Source: Haloferax mucosum ATCC BAA-1512
GTDB taxonomy: Archaea; Halobacteriota; Halobacteria; Halobacteriales; Haloferacaceae
DNA length: 64,000 bases
Assembly: GCF_000337815.1 (NCBI RefSeq)
Contig: NZ_AOLN01000006.1
Span: forward strand, 124,001 to 188,000
Direction: 5' to 3'
Position numbers and translations under genes: made by a program. The notes beneath the pieces are model-generated. The model was not told where the DNA came from. It was given only the letters and a program-made list of their open reading frames with translations, and ran no database searches. Below, piece after piece: positions 19,418 to 28,001 of this stretch. Position 1 is the stretch's first letter, and every line of letters begins with the position of its first letter.

Positions 19418-20221
19418 ATGACCAGTCTTCGAGACCTCGGGTTGTCCGAGTACGAAGCCCGCGCGTACCGCGCACTGCTTCGAACCGGTGCGACGACGGC
19501 CAAAGAGCTGTCGCGCGCGAGCGACGTCCCGATGGGTCGGATTTACGACGTGCTGAACAGCCTCGAACAGTATCACCTCATCCGGAGTCAAGCGGCGAGT
19601 CGCCCGAAAAAATACGTCGCCGTCGAACCCGACACGGCGCTCGACCGGCTTCTCGAAAGCAAGCGCCAGGAGTTAGAAGAGAAAGCAGAGCAGTACGAAA
19701 ACGTCGTCGCGGAGTTGACGGATGAACTCGACGCCGCAGAGCCGGTCCACGACCAGTTCTGGACGGCGGCGGTCGGCGCGGACGAGACAGTTGACCTCCT
19801 CGTCGAACGGCTTGCGGCGGCCGACGAGACGCTCGTGATGGTCGCTGGAACGCCGTCACCGCAGTTCGACCTCGGCGCGGTCGGAGACCTCGTCGTCGAA
19901 GAACTCGAAGCCGCCCTCGAACGCGGCGTCGAAATCTCGCTTCTCATGTCGCCGGACCTCGTGGACAGCCTCCCCGAGAGCGTCGGCCGACGGTACATGA
20001 ACCGACTGTCGAAGCTTCCGAACTTCCACGTGCGGACGGCGGAGAACCTCACCGGCGTCTTCAACCTCATCGACGACGTCGAGGTCTGCATCGAGGTTCC
20101 GAACCCGCTCGACCCCGGACAGGCGTTTGCGATGATCGACCTGAAGGACCCCGAGTTCGCCGCAGACCTTCGGTCTACGTTCGACCCGCGGTGGGAACAG
20201 GCCGCACCGCTTCCGCTGTAG
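19418..20221 (+). CDS. TrmB family transcriptional regulator
   Basis: A 267-residue regulator. The N-terminal winged helix (LRDLGLSEYEARAYRALLRTGATTAKELSRASDVPMGRIYDVLNSLEQYHLI) is the TrmB hallmark, followed by KKYVAVEPDTALDRLLESKRQELEEKAEQYE, a dimerising coiled coil. The C-terminal part (ETLVMVAGTPSPQFDLG, GVEISLLMSPDLVDSLP, FAMIDLKDPEFA) is a PLD-like effector domain, short compared with sugar-binding TrmB proteins. The box TTTATAAC at 19388-19395 lies 23-30 bases before the ATG, so the transcript is probably leaderless. The regulated genes cannot be named. Confidence 0.9.
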   Translation: MTSLRDLGLSEYEARAYRALLRTGATTAKELSRASDVPMGRIYDVLNSLEQYHLIRSQAASRPKKYVAVEPDTALDRLLESKRQELEEKAEQYENVVAELTDELDAAEPVHDQFWTAAVGADETVDLLVERLAAADETLVMVAGTPSPQFDLGAVGDLVVEELEAALERGVEISLLMSPDLVDSLPESVGRRYMNRLSKLPNFHVRTAENLTGVFNLIDDVEVCIEVPNPLDPGQAFAMIDLKDPEFAADLRSTFDPRWEQAAPLPL

Positions 20222-20301
20222 GTGTCTTCGACAACACACTGCTGTTCTTGTGGGTTCTCGCGCCGCACCGTAGTCCGCGGTCGTCACACCGTCGATTCTG
20301 C

Positions 20302-20350
20302 GTTGCGTTGTTTCTGCGGTCGGTCCCGTGTTGCGCTGTTTCTGCTGTCG
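20302..20350. repeat. Two-copy direct repeat in convergent spacer
   Basis: GTTGCGTTGTTTCTGCGGTC at 20302 and GTTGCGCTGTTTCTGCTGTC at 20330 are near-identical 20-mers 28 bases apart, in the 187-base spacer between the convergent TrmB and mptA genes. A T-run (CTTTTTC) follows the second copy. A role in 3' end formation is possible. Confidence 0.45.
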
Positions 20351-20408
20351 CTTTTTCGACCGTCAAAACGGAGACGAAAGCGCGACCGATAGAAAGACCG
20401 CGTCGGGC

Positions 20409-21335
20409 TTAGACGTCGAGTTCGTCGCGGAGTTTCCCAAGCGTCACTTCGCGCTCGGCGTGGGCGTTGTGCTGGTGAATCGACTCGTCGTTCGACTGTT
20501 TCATGTGGACCACCGCATCGTCGCCGAGATGGTCGAACGCATCGACCGACAGTTCCGCCATCGTCCGAACGCAGTCCTCGACGAACTTCGCGTTCGCGTG
20601 GGCGTGGTACGTCATGTGGTCTTCGTCGGGGCGCTTGGCGAGGTTGTAGATGCGTGCCGACATCGAATCGCGGGCGATGTCGATGAGGTCCATCAAGTCA
20701 ACGTCGGGTGACCCGTTCGTCTCGACAGTGAGGGTCGCGTGGCCACGCTGGGAGTGTCCCGGTTGCGGGACTTTGTCGAGGAACGCTTCGATGGTGTCGT
20801 CGTCAACGGAGAGGTCCTGTAACACGTCGCGGGCGCGGGAAGCGGACATGCCCTGCGAGCAGGGACAGACCGTCATCCCGACGACTTCCGCACCGATCTC
20901 TTCGCGGGTTCCCTCGTCGGTCGCCGTCGCACTGGCGATGATTGTCGCGGTGCTTTGCGTGGAGAGACCGCTCGCGGGGGTGTCTTCGCGGACGACGAGT
21001 TCCGCAGTCATGCTGACCTCGGCGGTTGACGTGTAGTCGTGTTTGGCGAGGAGACGTTCGGCGGCGTCGCCGCACATGTCTTCGACACGGTATGCGGGCT
21101 CTGAAACGGCCGCTTCGAGCACCTCGTCGATGACCTGCATGTTCCGGCTCATGTCGATGCCCTTGCGGCCGCCCGGCAGATCGACGAAGACTTCGAACTC
21201 CGCCATCAAGACGAGGGGACGCTTTCCGTCACGGGCGATCTTGACGAGCTTTTCGACGCCTGTGACGCCGACTTGGCTCAGCCCGACGGTCACGTCCGGT
21301 TGAGAGGCCTGAACGTCAGGCAACTGGTGACTCAT
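20409..21335 (-). CDS. mptA: GTP cyclohydrolase MptA (FolE2 family)
   Basis: A 308-residue Fe(II)-dependent GTP cyclohydrolase that makes 7,8-dihydro-D-neopterin 2',3'-cyclic phosphate for archaeal methanopterin/folate-type cofactors and, in haloarchaea, also queuosine-type (archaeosine) pterin precursors. Supporting segments are [60 protein letters not shown] with the metal-binding Cys, [13 protein letters not shown] and the end [19 protein letters not shown] with conserved histidines. The start at 21335 gives [15 protein letters not shown], the typical N-terminus. A pterin-4a-carbinolamine dehydratase is encoded elsewhere in the window (54872), but the two are unlinked. Confidence 0.95.
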   Translation of the reverse strand: MSHQLPDVQASQPDVTVGLSQVGVTGVEKLVKIARDGKRPLVLMAEFEVFVDLPGGRKGIDMSRNMQVIDEVLEAAVSEPAYRVEDMCGDAAERLLAKHDYTSTAEVSMTAELVVREDTPASGLSTQSTATIIASATATDEGTREEIGAEVVGMTVCPCSQGMSASRARDVLQDLSVDDDTIEAFLDKVPQPGHSQRGHATLTVETNGSPDVDLMDLIDIARDSMSARIYNLAKRPDEDHMTYHAHANAKFVEDCVRTMAELSVDAFDHLGDDAVVHMKQSNDESIHQHNAHAEREVTLGKLRDELDV

Positions 21336-21515
21336 CGGCGAGTAAGAAGTGCTGTTGCCGATTAGTGCTTTCGATAGGGGAACATCGACACGTGTCAAAA
21401 CGGCACCGTACGCCGGATTTTCGGTACAGTATCGACCGTATGACGCTCGCTATCGAGGGACCCACAGGGACCGAGCGACACAATCTATATGGCCAATGTC
21501 AACATACTACGTGAT

Positions 21516-21842
21516 ATGAGTGCCGAAAGCCTCGAACGACAGACCCGAAGCTATCTGAGCAACAACGTACCGCAGATACAGGAACACGGCGGCTTCTTCG
21601 AGATACAGGACGTTGACGACGAGAGCGGCGAAGTGACCGTCGCTATCGGCGGTGCCTGTTCAGGGTGCGGCATCGCGCCGATGACGATGAACGCTATCAA
21701 ACACCGACTGCCCGACGACCTCGACGACGTGTCGAAAGTGAACGTGACTCGGGCGGGCGGGCCGCGTGCCGCGGTGATGCCGACCAAGACCGAAGAGATG
21801 GAGGAGATGGAAGAGTACAAAGACTACTCACCGCCGTTCTGA
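21516..21842 (+). CDS. NifU C-terminal-domain iron-sulfur protein
   Basis: A 108-residue NifU-like (Nfu) scaffold/carrier. A CxxC pair (Cys48 and Cys51 in IGGACSGCGIAPMTMNAIKHRL) binds a labile [4Fe-4S] cluster between two subunits for delivery to apoproteins. SYLSNNVPQIQEHGGFFEIQDVDDES is the usual first half, EVTVAIGG the strand before the Cys motif. The Met-rich acidic end MEEMEEYKDYSPPF is common in haloarchaeal members. MSAESLERQ at 21516 was chosen over a start nine codons upstream because it has the standard family N-terminus. It is divergent from mptA. Confidence 0.92.
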   Translation: MSAESLERQTRSYLSNNVPQIQEHGGFFEIQDVDDESGEVTVAIGGACSGCGIAPMTMNAIKHRLPDDLDDVSKVNVTRAGGPRAAVMPTKTEEMEEMEEYKDYSPPF

Positions 21843-22038
21843 GCACCCCTCACGGAGACCGCACCGGTTCTGCCGCGGTGACCGCTCACCGCGACACTGC
21901 CGTCTCTCGTGCGAAACGTACCGCTGTCAGTTGTCCGAAGTTCGTTCCAGACGCCTCGGAACACGTGCTATGTACCGAGACGAAAGAGAGAAAGTGCCGT
22001 GAGAGACGCCGTCGTCGGCGCGCGCGTCTCGGGTCCGG

Positions 22039-22461
22039 TTAGGGCCAGTCGTCGCGGCCGTCGTCCTCGAAGGGGTCTTCGACCGGGCCATCGTCGCCGG
22101 CGATAGCCCATTCGGCGGCCTCGGCGGCGTCCTCGACGGGCAGGAACTCCCAGCCCGTTTCTTCCGCCATCTCGCGGTCGTCGTCGGTCGTGCCGATGAA
22201 GACGTGTCTATCGGTGTCGAACTGGCGCATCACGTTTTCGAGGCTCTCTTTGACGCCGCGCGGTCCCGAGAAGAAATCCTGGCGGATGCGCTCTTTTCGA
22301 GTGAAGTTGGTCACGACGTAAGTGGGCTTTTCGCTCACCACGCCGACGTACTTCGTCCATGTCCGGGCGTCAGAAAACGCCGCGTTCGGGTCTGCGAGGT
22401 GCTTGAGCGCCTCTAATTCGAACGCGAGCGTCATCGTCCCTTGTCCGCCACCTGCTGCCAT
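22039..22461 (-). CDS. Uncharacterised haloarchaeal protein (140 aa)
   Basis: A 140-residue acidic protein. MTLAFELEALKHLADPNAAFSDARTWTKYVGVVSEKPTYVV suggests an alpha/beta fold, and FDTDRHVFIGTTDDDREMAEETGWEFLPVEDAAEAAEWAIA resembles a HAD- or Rossmann-like strand-helix end. It ends in the acidic DDGRDDWP. Two starts are plausible: 22461 (MAAGGGQGTM) and 22434 (MTLAF). It looks like a family conserved in haloarchaea that has no assigned role. It is convergent with the NifU-like gene; the 196-base spacer 21843-22038 shows no ORF. Confidence 0.75.
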   Translation of the reverse strand: MAAGGGQGTMTLAFELEALKHLADPNAAFSDARTWTKYVGVVSEKPTYVVTNFTRKERIRQDFFSGPRGVKESLENVMRQFDTDRHVFIGTTDDDREMAEETGWEFLPVEDAAEAAEWAIAGDDGPVEDPFEDDGRDDWP

Positions 22462-22578
22462 ACCCGCCGATATGCGGCGACGCGTGGAAAACCACTTCGG
22501 TCCTTCCGTCGGCGGTGTGACTCGCGGCTCGACACAACTCACGTCGAACGGTGGCGCGCTACGAGAACTGACGAGCGC

Positions 22579-22818
22579 TCACTGGATACGAAGGTATTCG
22601 GTAAATACGACGATGTCGCCGCGCGAGAGGCGCGTAGTGGAGGGGTCGATATCGAGTCGTCCCGTCGGCGTCGCGGTCGAAAGTGCGACCTGCGTCCGTT
22701 CGCTCAGTTCGTCGAAGTGGTGCACGCGAGCACTGCTGGGAACATCGCTGACGGGCACGACGGTCGGCGGCGTAGTGACGTCTGCAACAGACGTTGGCTG
22801 TCCATCTTGTGATGACAT
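22579..22818 (-). CDS. Uncharacterised haloarchaeal small protein (79 aa)
   Basis: A 79-residue protein: MSSQDGQPTSVADVTTPPTV, then VHHFDELSERTQVALSTATP and a beta-rich end with LSRGDIVVFTEYLRIQ. The 'RGDIVVFTEYLRI' end suggests a small beta-barrel. The AT-rich CATTTATG at 22844-22851 on this strand lies about 26 bases before the start, supporting expression. Function unknown. A frame overlapping in another register is arginine-rich and was rejected. Confidence 0.68.
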   Translation of the reverse strand: MSSQDGQPTSVADVTTPPTVVPVSDVPSSARVHHFDELSERTQVALSTATPTGRLDIDPSTTRLSRGDIVVFTEYLRIQ

Positions 22819-22973
22819 GTGATAACACACATCAGTAAATAACATAAATGTTTGGTGTATTTCATTCCCGGACCACGGCGGGCTACAGGTCGCTATTTCC
22901 GGTCCGGCAACGTGTGCGACAGGCGAGAAGAGCGCGGGAGAAACGAGAGAAAAACGCGGTCAGAGTCCTGTGT

Positions 22974-23012
22974 GAGCCAGTCGAAAGAGCCAGCCGAAAG
23001 AGTCAGTCGAGA
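22974..23012. repeat. 13-bp tandem repeat, three copies
   Basis: GAGCCAGTCGAAA (22974-22986), GAGCCAGCCGAAA (22987-22999) and GAGTCAGTCGAGA (23000-23012) follow one another without spacers. They lie 50 bases beyond the stop of the minus-strand flavoprotein gene (23063), that is, in its 3' region. Upstream on the plus strand the sequence is purine-rich. Confidence 0.8.
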
Positions 23013-23062
23013 CGGGCGAAGTCGCGGCTGGCCGAGGTTGAAAAGACGAGGGTGACGACCGA

Positions 23063-24304
23063 TTACTGTTCGGCGGCCGCGCCTTCGAGGTCGTCGAGTT
23101 CGAAGTCCTGCTTGACGAGGACTTCCTTCTGCCCGCTGACGTCAACCTGTTCGCGCATAAGCTTCTTATACTTCGTCTGCGGCGAGAGGTCGCCGATGAG
23201 GACGCCGCCGACGATTTTGCCGTCCTTGATGGCGAGACGCCGCCACTCGGTGTCGGAGTACTTGGCTTCGACGTGGTCGTCGCCGAGAGTCGGGTGACCG
23301 AACGAGAGGAACGGGAAGTCGAAGTGCGTGATGGAGTACGACGAGACCCAGCGGAACTCCTCGGAGCCGTACTCGACCATGTTCTTGGCCGCGATGGTAC
23401 CTTGTTCCTTGGCGGAGCCCCACGCACCGTTCTGTGCGCGCTCGCCGAGGATGAGGTCGTGGAACTCGGTGATGTCACCGGCCGCGAAGATGTCCTCGTG
23501 GTTCGTGCGCATGTACTCGTCGGTGTGGATACCGTTGTCGTAGTCGATACCGGTCCCGTCGATGATTTCGGTGTTGAAGTTCAGACCGATAGCGATGCCG
23601 ACGAAGTCGGCGTCGTAGTGGTCGTCGTTGGGGTCAACGGCGGTCGTGACGTGGCCGTCGTCGTCAACTTCGAAGTGGTCTACGCCGGAGTCGAAGACGG
23701 GTTCGACGTTGCGCTCGCGGAGCGCGTTGTGGATAATCTCTGCGCCGTCCTGCGAGAGCGCGTAGCGCCACCACGCCTTGCCGCGCATGAGGTACTTGCC
23801 TTCGACGTCCTGTGCGGCGGTGATGGCCGCGAGGTCGATACCGAGAAGGCCCGCACCGATGACGACGGAGTTGTCGGCCTGTTCGATGTGGTCTTTGATG
23901 TCGCGGGCGTCCTGGAACGTCCAGAAGTGGTGGATACCGTCCGCGTCGGAGTTCTCGACGGGGAGTTGCGTCGGCGTGCCACCGATTGCGAGGAGGAGTT
24001 TGTCGTAGTCGAACTCGGTCCCGTCGTGAGCCGTGACGGTGTGTCCTTCGGGGTCGATGTCCGTGATGAGCGTGTTCAGGACGAGGTCCACGTCGCGGTC
24101 GTCGTACCACGACTCTTCGTGAATGGAGATGGGTGCTTCGGGCAGTTTGCCTTTGGCGAATTCTTTGATCAGAATACGATTGTACAGCGGTTCACCCTCG
24201 TCCGTGATGATGGTGATGTCGGCGTCGGGTTCCTCTTCGCGGAGTGTCTCAGCCGCTGAGGCCCCGGCGATACCGTCGCCGACGATCACGTACGATTGAC
24301 TCAT
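23063..24304 (-). CDS. NAD(P)/FAD-dependent oxidoreductase
   Basis: A 413-residue two-dinucleotide-binding flavoprotein. FAD site: YVIVGDGIAGASAAETLREEEPDADITIITDE (GDGIAG at residues 9-14). NAD(P) site: DNSVVIGAGLLGIDLAAITAAQ. Second FAD motif: HEDIFAAGDITEFHDL. EPLYNRILIKEFAKGK matches the N-terminal reductase part of nitrite/rubredoxin reductase-like enzymes. A C-terminal domain with HVEAKYSDTEWRRLAIKDGKIVGGVLIGD follows. No redox-active CxxC is present, so it probably passes electrons to a separate carrier. The partner is unknown. Start ATG at 24304 gives MSQSYVIVG, putting the FAD motif at the right distance. Confidence 0.85.
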   Translation of the reverse strand: MSQSYVIVGDGIAGASAAETLREEEPDADITIITDEGEPLYNRILIKEFAKGKLPEAPISIHEESWYDDRDVDLVLNTLITDIDPEGHTVTAHDGTEFDYDKLLLAIGGTPTQLPVENSDADGIHHFWTFQDARDIKDHIEQADNSVVIGAGLLGIDLAAITAAQDVEGKYLMRGKAWWRYALSQDGAEIIHNALRERNVEPVFDSGVDHFEVDDDGHVTTAVDPNDDHYDADFVGIAIGLNFNTEIIDGTGIDYDNGIHTDEYMRTNHEDIFAAGDITEFHDLILGERAQNGAWGSAKEQGTIAAKNMVEYGSEEFRWVSSYSITHFDFPFLSFGHPTLGDDHVEAKYSDTEWRRLAIKDGKIVGGVLIGDLSPQTKYKKLMREQVDVSGQKEVLVKQDFELDDLEGAAAEQ

Positions 24305-24550
24305 GACCCGACGTTTGTATTCGGGGTTAATGTGGATTGCTATCTCCCTCATGATTGTTCAACAGTCGAACGCGGCCCTAAAACGGACTCTGCGCGCGAA
24401 ACAGCGGTGTTAGCAGTCTCGCATCGCGTCCGGACACCCACCGTCAGTCGTGGTCTGCTCGGGGGCGCGAAGACGGGTGAGGAATCCGCGAACGGCCGCC
24501 TGAACGTCGTTCGTGCGACGACGACTCCGACCGGACAGGGAGCGCGAGCG

Positions 24551-24793
24551 TCACTGCGAGGAACCCACTGACCACCCAGAGAACAACGCGACCACCCCGA
24601 GTGACGGAGCAAACGACGCGACGACAGTTGCCACTACTATCGCGGGAACGGTACCGAGAACCGCCGCAAGCGCGAGAAACACCGCCTCAGCCACCGTGTT
24701 AAATCCGTTCAGTGTCGTGTCAGGTGCGTCGAGACGCACCAAATGAATGTCGTAGGTCATCGCCGGCATCCTCACTGAGACGAACGACTCCAC
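24551..24793 (-). CDS. Small membrane protein (about 80 aa)
   Basis: The frame encodes a hydrophilic start and two membrane segments: VAEAVFLALAAVLGTVPAIVVATVVASF and SLGVVALFSGWSV. The GTG at 24793 lies about 22-29 bases after an AT-rich AAAATATC on this strand, which would fit a leaderless message; in-frame ATGs at 24769 and 24760 are alternatives. I recognise no family. The 246-base region 24305-24550, between this gene's stop and the flavoprotein start, shows no ORF or repeat I can support. Confidence 0.5.
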   Translation of the reverse strand: MESFVSVRMPAMTYDIHLVRLDAPDTTLNGFNTVAEAVFLALAAVLGTVPAIVVATVVASFAPSLGVVALFSGWSVGSSQ

Positions 24794-24849
24794 TCACCAA
24801 AATGGCAATGTAAATGATATTTTTTGTGAACAGAGTTACGGTATCGTTC

Positions 24850-25758
24850 TTATGCAACCGCTTCGATAGATTCGACAGTCGAATCGGTCACGACGAGCGT
24901 CTCGTCGAGGGCAACGACGAGTGCGTCGCCGCCGTATTCGATGCGGACGCGGATGCGCCACGGGTCGTCCGAAACCACGGTGAGGGCGTCGTCGCCGACG
25001 ACCCACGGGAACTGCCAGAAGGGCGTCCCACACACGTCGTGGCCCCGTGAAGAGAGGAATCCGAGGACGGTCGATTCGTCCAGCAACACGAGTCCGACGG
25101 GCGAGACGGCTTCGTAGCCACACTGCGCACAGCGGTGGCTCACGACCACGTCGAGGTCGAACGGGCCAGTGTCGCGGGACAGCGAGGTTTCCGTCGTTCC
25201 GCCGCACTCCGGGCAGACGCCGTCGGCGGCGAGACAGTGGAGGTGTCGAACGCGCTGGTCGAACGCCGACAGGAGTGCGTCCGACGAGCGGCCTTCGAGC
25301 CCGCCGGGTGGGAATTCCTCGTGTGCGTGAACTCGCGCGCAGTCGGCACACGAGATGGTGAGTTTCTCGTCGCCGTAGTCGGCTTCGAGCGACCCACCGC
25401 ACGAGACGCACGACCCGGGCGCGGAAAACGCTGGCAGGACGGGGTCCTCGTTGAACGTCCCCGCGAGGACGGCGCGGACGACCTTCTCACCGGCGTGGCG
25501 GAAGTCGTAGCCGTCGTCGGTCTTGCGGACGAACTGGCCCCGAAGCTTTCCGAGGTGGTAGTTGAACCGAGCGCTGTCGTCTACGCCGACGCGGCGGCGG
25601 AGGTCGGAAAACGAGACGGGGCGGTCCGGCGACTCCCAGAGCGCTTCGAGAATGGTCAGTCGCGTTTCGTCGGCAACGATTGCGAAGGCCTCGGCCGGTG
25701 AAAGACAATCGTCGCAGTCGAGGACGGAGTCCTCGCGGACGGATGCGGAATCACTCAT
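24850..25758 (-). CDS. ArsR-like HTH regulator with two zinc ribbons
   Basis: A 302-residue regulator. Winged helix at residues 20-90: SPAEAFAIVADETRLTILEALWESPDRPVSFSDLRRRVGVDDSARFNYHLGKLRGQFVRKTDDGYDFRHAG. A first zinc ribbon has CVSCGG and CADC, the second CPECGG and CAQCG. The C-terminal beta-rich part contains DDPWRIRVRIEYGGDALVVALDETL. The fusion type is common in haloarchaea and has no known ligand; the zinc ribbons could bind nucleic acid or metal. CATTAAAATAG at about 25784 is its likely TATA region. It is divergent from the 25890 gene and may regulate it. Confidence 0.82.
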   Translation of the reverse strand: MSDSASVREDSVLDCDDCLSPAEAFAIVADETRLTILEALWESPDRPVSFSDLRRRVGVDDSARFNYHLGKLRGQFVRKTDDGYDFRHAGEKVVRAVLAGTFNEDPVLPAFSAPGSCVSCGGSLEADYGDEKLTISCADCARVHAHEEFPPGGLEGRSSDALLSAFDQRVRHLHCLAADGVCPECGGTTETSLSRDTGPFDLDVVVSHRCAQCGYEAVSPVGLVLLDESTVLGFLSSRGHDVCGTPFWQFPWVVGDDALTVVSDDPWRIRVRIEYGGDALVVALDETLVVTDSTVESIEAVA

Positions 25759-25889
25759 ATGCGACGTATGTGGACCAATCGCATTAAAATAGGTCGTGAA
25801 ATCTCGTTTCGTATTGCGGGGGACATGTCGGTGGGTCGCCATCGGGAGACGTGGTCTTTAGGTGTATTCGACCCTAAGCCGACGACGAA

Positions 25890-26492
25890 ATGAAAATTCG
25901 CCAAAACATTCGTCATTTTGCGACGAAGAAGGCTCTCACGATGCCGGTCATCGGCGACATCGCCACCGAGAAGATGGTGAATCTCCACGTCCGCATCTTC
26001 GGCGAGCGCGCGGATGCCGACCGCCGCGAGGAGCGTGAGGACCACATGGCGGCGTTCTTCGAGTGCACGTTCGACACCTACCTCGCGGCGCTGGACGACG
26101 GGTTCCCCGAGGCCGAGGCCCGCGAGATAACCCACGTGCAGGCCAACTTCGACTTCTACAACCACGGCTGGACCGAGATGATGGAGATACCCGTGGACGA
26201 AATCGAGACCCACTACGAGCGCTACGAGGAGTTCTTCGAGCGCTACGACATCGACATCGCCAACCCGCTCGGCTCGTTCCGCACCATCGACATTCCGGAC
26301 GCGCCTGCGACGCTGGAGAAACTCGACGAGCCCGACCATCCGCACGCGGAGGCCGGCTTCGACGACGACGTCTATGTCGAAGACGACCACGGCGACGTCG
26401 GTGTCGGCGGCGCGGACGAACCCGAAGACGTAGACGTTTCTGCCGCACCTGGACTGCAGGACGTTGACAACGTAGACGAAGAGACCGTCTAA
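25890..26492 (+). CDS. Uncharacterised haloarchaeal protein (200 aa)
   Basis: A 200-residue protein starting MKIRQNIRHFATKKALTMPVIGDIATEKMVNLHV, with a predicted all-helical core (HMAAFFECTFDTYLAALDDGFPEAEAREITHVQANFDFYNHGWTEMMEIPVDEIETHYERYEEFFERYDID) and a disordered acidic tail. It resembles a conserved haloarchaeal family (I believe DUF6149) of unknown function. The helical core with repeated His, Glu and Asp could hold a metal, but no canonical site is clear. It ends 25 bases before the convergent MATE gene stop. Confidence 0.78.
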   Translation: MKIRQNIRHFATKKALTMPVIGDIATEKMVNLHVRIFGERADADRREEREDHMAAFFECTFDTYLAALDDGFPEAEAREITHVQANFDFYNHGWTEMMEIPVDEIETHYERYEEFFERYDIDIANPLGSFRTIDIPDAPATLEKLDEPDHPHAEAGFDDDVYVEDDHGDVGVGGADEPEDVDVSAAPGLQDVDNVDEETV

Positions 26493-26516
26493 AAGTAGCC
26501 GCGGGCAGTCGTTTTG

Positions 26517-28001
26517 TTAGTCGTCGGTCGGCATGGGCGGGCCGACATCGACGACACTGTCTTTCCACGTTCCGCGCGTGAACCACGCCAAAGCGAGTAG
26601 CGCCGACCCGACGTTCGAGAAGGCGATACCGTACCAGACGCCAGTCGGACCCATCGAGAAGAACTCGACGAGCACGAACGACGCCGGGATTCGCAGTACC
26701 CACAGCGAGATGAGCGAGAATACCATCGCCGTCCGGGTCGAGCCGCTCCCGCGGAACCCGCCGTTGACGACGTTAAACGCTCCGAGGAACAGGAACGTCG
26801 GACCGATGATTTGCAGGTAGTCCACACCGATGGCGATGACCTCCTGTTCGCCGGGGATGAACACCGAGACGATAGGCTCGGCGAACAGGTACGCGACACC
26901 AGTGACGAACACCAGCGCGGTGGCGATGATGCCGACAGCCCAAAACACCGCGTGTTCGGCGCGCTTGGGTTGGTCCGCGCCGAGGTTCTGCCCGACGACC
27001 GTTGAGGTCCCCTGTGCGAGACCGATTGCCGGCAGGAAGACGAGCGAGTTGAGGCGGTTTCCGATACCGAACGCGGCGACCGCGGTCTCGGTACTTGCGC
27101 CGCCGGCGTTGACCGCGGCGTAGGCGACGAGCGCCGTGAGGGCGGTCACGCCGAGCGCGCGGGTTGACTGCTCGATGCTCGACGGTGCACCGATACGGAC
27201 GATTTTCTCGACCATCTCGCGTTCAGGGATGAGGTCGCGCGGCGAGAGGCTGATACCGACCCGTCCCGAAAGCAGGAGCCAGAAGCCGACGAGCGCGCCG
27301 ACACCGCGGGAGAACACCGTGGCGATGGCCGCGCCCTGCACGCCGAAGCCGGTGAAGCCGGTCGCGGCGAAAAGCGACTGCCCGAGGCGTTCGAGACCGA
27401 GGAATCCGAATATCGGGTTGCCGTTGAATCCGAGGATGAGAAACGGGTCGAGAAAGACGTTGATGATGACGCCGAACGCCATGAGATACATCGGTGTCTT
27501 GGTGTCGCCCCACCCGCGGAGCAGTGCTTGGAAGATGAAAAAGCCGAACATGAACGCCACCCCGAGGAAGATGGTGCGCGTGTATTCGACCGAGAGACGG
27601 TGGACTTCGGTCCCGGGTGTCGTCCCGATAAGCGGGAGCAGTATCGGCGTCAAGAGATAGCCGATAACCGCGAATCCGGCAGACAACAGGATGACGAATC
27701 CGAGCGTCTGCCCGGCGGCGCGGTCAACCTCGTCGTGGTTTCCAGCGCCCTTGTTCTGGGCGACGAGGACCGTCCCGGCAACGGTGAACCCGCCGCCAAA
27801 CGAAATCATGAGGAAGACGAGAGGCCACGAAAACGACAGCGCCGAGACGGCCTCGGAGCCGACGCGACCGACCCAGAAGGTGTCGGCGAGGTTGTACGCG
27901 ACCTGCATAATCTGCGAGAAGACGAGCGGGAGCGACAGGACCAACATCGGCTTGACGAGGTCGCCGTCAACGAGGTTGACGTCCTTCGCCTTCGCGCTCA
28001 T
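26517..28001 (-). CDS. MATE family efflux transporter
   Basis: A 494-residue MATE antiporter with about 12 membrane segments in two related halves. LVDGDLVKPMLVLSLPLVFSQIMQVAYNLADTFWVGRVGSEAVSALSF is the conserved first bundle, and MVEKIVRIGAPSSIEQSTRALGVTAL starts the second. Such proteins expel organic cations or drugs in exchange for Na+ or H+; haloarchaea would plausibly use Na+. The ATG overlaps the TGA of the upstream tetR gene (ATGA), so the two are translationally coupled and transcribed together from the tetR promoter. The exported compound cannot be inferred. Confidence 0.93.
   Translation of the reverse strand: MSAKAKDVNLVDGDLVKPMLVLSLPLVFSQIMQVAYNLADTFWVGRVGSEAVSALSFSWPLVFLMISFGGGFTVAGTVLVAQNKGAGNHDEVDRAAGQTLGFVILLSAGFAVIGYLLTPILLPLIGTTPGTEVHRLSVEYTRTIFLGVAFMFGFFIFQALLRGWGDTKTPMYLMAFGVIINVFLDPFLILGFNGNPIFGFLGLERLGQSLFAATGFTGFGVQGAAIATVFSRGVGALVGFWLLLSGRVGISLSPRDLIPEREMVEKIVRIGAPSSIEQSTRALGVTALTALVAYAAVNAGGASTETAVAAFGIGNRLNSLVFLPAIGLAQGTSTVVGQNLGADQPKRAEHAVFWAVGIIATALVFVTGVAYLFAEPIVSVFIPGEQEVIAIGVDYLQIIGPTFLFLGAFNVVNGGFRGSGSTRTAMVFSLISLWVLRIPASFVLVEFFSMGPTGVWYGIAFSNVGSALLALAWFTRGTWKDSVVDVGPPMPTDD

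Noticed and set aside
22559-22828. Alternative 89-codon minus-strand frame
   Set aside because: Arg and Cys-rich; the frame from 22818 has acidic composition and a TATA-like box.
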